Source of the DNA: JANRKN01 sp033763435 | GTDB taxonomy: Bacteria > Planctomycetota > Phycisphaerae > Phycisphaerales > UBA1924 | DNA: 7,619 nucleotides | NCBI GenBank assembly: GCA_033763435.1 | Contig: JANRKN010000147.1 | Coordinates: 1 to 7,619 of the forward strand | Reading direction: 5' to 3' | Shown here: positions 7,401 through 7,619 of the stretch, piece after piece | How positions within the stretch are numbered: the first letter of the stretch is position 1 | Layout of the letters: every line of letters begins with the position of its first letter | The notes under the pieces: model-generated | What the model was told of the DNA's origin: nothing | The model's database searches: none | What the model saw: only the letters and a program-made list of their open reading frames with translations | Position numbers and translations under genes: made by a program

Positions 7401-7619
7401 AAACCGCGGCATCCCGGGCTCGCGCGCCGCGACGTGCGCACGCACAATGCCCCCCAGCGTGTTCGTGTCCGTCAGCGCGACCGCCGCATGCCCAAGCTCC
7501 CCCGCACGCGCCACAAACTCCTCCGGATGGCTTGCGCCCGTCAGAAACGTGAAGTTGCTCGTCACCGACAGCTCGGCATAAGGCCAGGCCGCAGTCGCAC
7601 GCGAGGCCGTCGGCGTGGC
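4425..7619 (-). CDS. dnaE2: Error-prone DNA polymerase DnaE2 (ImuC), 5' end cut by right window edge
   Basis: Translesion C-family DNA polymerase, the catalytic subunit of the ImuA/ImuB/DnaE2 mutagenic repair system. 1064 codons are visible; numbering here starts at Val1 (7565) of VTSNFTFLTGASHPEE. The 18 preceding codons read in frame to the edge, include the family N-terminus YAELS, and contain no ATG/GTG/TTG, so the start lies outside. Order: PHP domain (about 1-250) lacking the HxH metal pair (VTSNF in its place); palm with GRGAAANS (342-349), PDIDIDF (381-387; Asp384 and Asp386 catalytic) and KVDVLGLGML (531-540; Asp533 third catalytic Asp); RPGPIQGD (613-620); GVPLFQEQCMLLAIHAAGFT (651-670); GFPESHAASFALLVYASCWL (726-745); a helix-hairpin-helix region near 800-860; LPLF (877-880), resembling a clamp-binding motif; OB fold (about 950-1025, GLVLVRQRPGTAEGVTFMTL); end NFR. 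QHVGGFI and the HVTSNF-type N-terminus separate it from replicative DnaE1. It has no proofreading domain. No frameshift is seen. imuA/imuB, if present, would be off the right edge. Confidence 0.97.
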   Translation of the reverse strand, partial: ATPTASRATAAWPYAELSVTSNFTFLTGASHPEEFVARAGELGHAAVALTDTNTLGGIVRAHVAAREPGMPRFVVGCRLVLEDLRALSVLVYPTGMAGYRALCRTLTAGKRRAPKGACSLTRADLPGLGTDVVAIASLARPLTSLRSEIGPEHVRAELREVRDLLGGPSRVWLGLCAAYGARDAEHLHLAHTLARELDLPTAAINEALHHTPERRMLADVLACIRAGTTLASAGRLLHAHAERHLKAPEEMHRLFSAFPRALEGTMEIAERTRGFSLDELRYEYPDEVVPAGVRPIDHLRDLTMRGARERYPAGVPAKVRAQIEHELALIEDLRYEKYFLTVHDLVRFARSRTPPILCQGRGAAANSAVCFCLGITAVDPDRIDVLFERFVSRERNEPPDIDIDFEHQRREEVIQYLYRTYGRDRAALTAEVISYRRRSAVRDVGKALGFSLDTVDKLAKDLEWWDDAGIDAERARAMGLNPDEPAVKWLVRLSAEILGFPRHRSQHVGGFIMTRTALSELVPVENAAMADRTVVEWDKDDVDAMGMLKVDVLGLGMLSCIRRALELVSEKLGREVGLADVPAEDRETYAMIQRADTVGVFQIESRAQMSMLPRLRPACFYDLVIEVAIVRPGPIQGDMVHPYLRRRNGEERVSYPHPSVERVLSKTLGVPLFQEQCMLLAIHAAGFTPGEADQLRRAMAAWKRKGDAIYRFGQKIIDGMISRGIDAGFARQCFEQIKGFSEYGFPESHAASFALLVYASCWLKRHHPAEFTCALLNSQPMGFYGPAQLIRDVTNHGVRVLPVDVHHSRWDCTIERGALRLGLRMVSGLGEEDGLRIERAVRSRGTFASVANLWRASGASARAVRRLAAADAFGSMGLDRRRATWEARALRDEELPLFDSCEELADKELADDSPLPDAEPVREVRLDYEATGLSLKAHPVSFARAGLRRLGAITCAEMNDERRTPEGAFVTIAGLVLVRQRPGTAEGVTFMTLEDESGAANLVVWKRIYLRDRRHAKASFVLASGRVQRQSGVMHLIVSRLRRMTLDPSAEHGSALTRRVRNFR

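Noticed and set aside
7563..7565. GTG at 7565 as the true dnaE2 start
   Set aside because: Codons upstream encode YAELS, part of the conserved DnaE2 N-terminus, so the protein begins outside the window.
6805..7581. Plus-strand open frame (258 codons) opposite the start of dnaE2
   Set aside because: Antisense shadow of a gene that matches the DnaE2 family throughout.
1..7619. Search for tRNA/rRNA genes, CRISPR arrays, insertion sequences, att sites or origins
   Set aside because: No cloverleaf with a T-arm, no regularly spaced repeats, no transposase or integrase motifs and no DnaA-box cluster were seen by reading; a covariance-model scan could not be run.

Overview
The window is a very GC-rich bacterial chromosome segment (roughly two-thirds G+C by eye, not counted). 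It is packed with genes and contains no mobile element, CRISPR array, tRNA or rRNA that I can recognise. The high GC, weak or absent Shine-Dalgarno sequences before several starts, the valyl-tRNA synthetase with an insertion in its editing domain, and the membrane-anchored TPR protein would suit a planctomycete (Phycisphaerae-like). That assignment is a low-confidence inference from style, not a measured phylogeny.

Layout from left to right. Positions 1-1195 (minus) hold the N-terminal 398 residues of valyl-tRNA synthetase (valS), cut by the left edge. A 63-bp divergent gap separates it from a plus-strand gene (1259-2269) for a membrane-anchored TPR protein with a very regular 34-residue repeat. 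This gene converges, with 6 bp between stop codons, on a block that reads entirely on the minus strand. In transcription order that block is: dnaE2, the error-prone DNA polymerase III alpha-like subunit (edge 7619 down to 4425; start codon outside the window); a 129-bp gap carrying a cluster of small palindromes; a DEDD-type 3'-5' exonuclease/RNase H-fold protein (4295-3315); an 89-residue membrane protein (3285-3016); and a pteridine reductase-like SDR (3019-2276) whose ATG overlaps the preceding stop by 4 bp.

Functional reading. DnaE2 is the translesion polymerase of the ImuA/ImuB/DnaE2 mutasome and has no proofreading activity of its own. The next gene on the same strand encodes an exonuclease-fold protein whose first metal-binding motif reads D-V-Q instead of D-x-E. 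This pairing is the most interesting feature of the window: it could be a co-acting nuclease, a metal-site-impaired DNA-binding module, or a chance neighbour. The exonuclease-like gene, the small membrane protein and the SDR are close enough (29 bp, then a 4-bp overlap) to be one transcription unit. The other genes are housekeeping or structural in type. I see no convincing wholly new system; the main leads are the dnaE2-exonuclease pair and the palindrome cluster between them.
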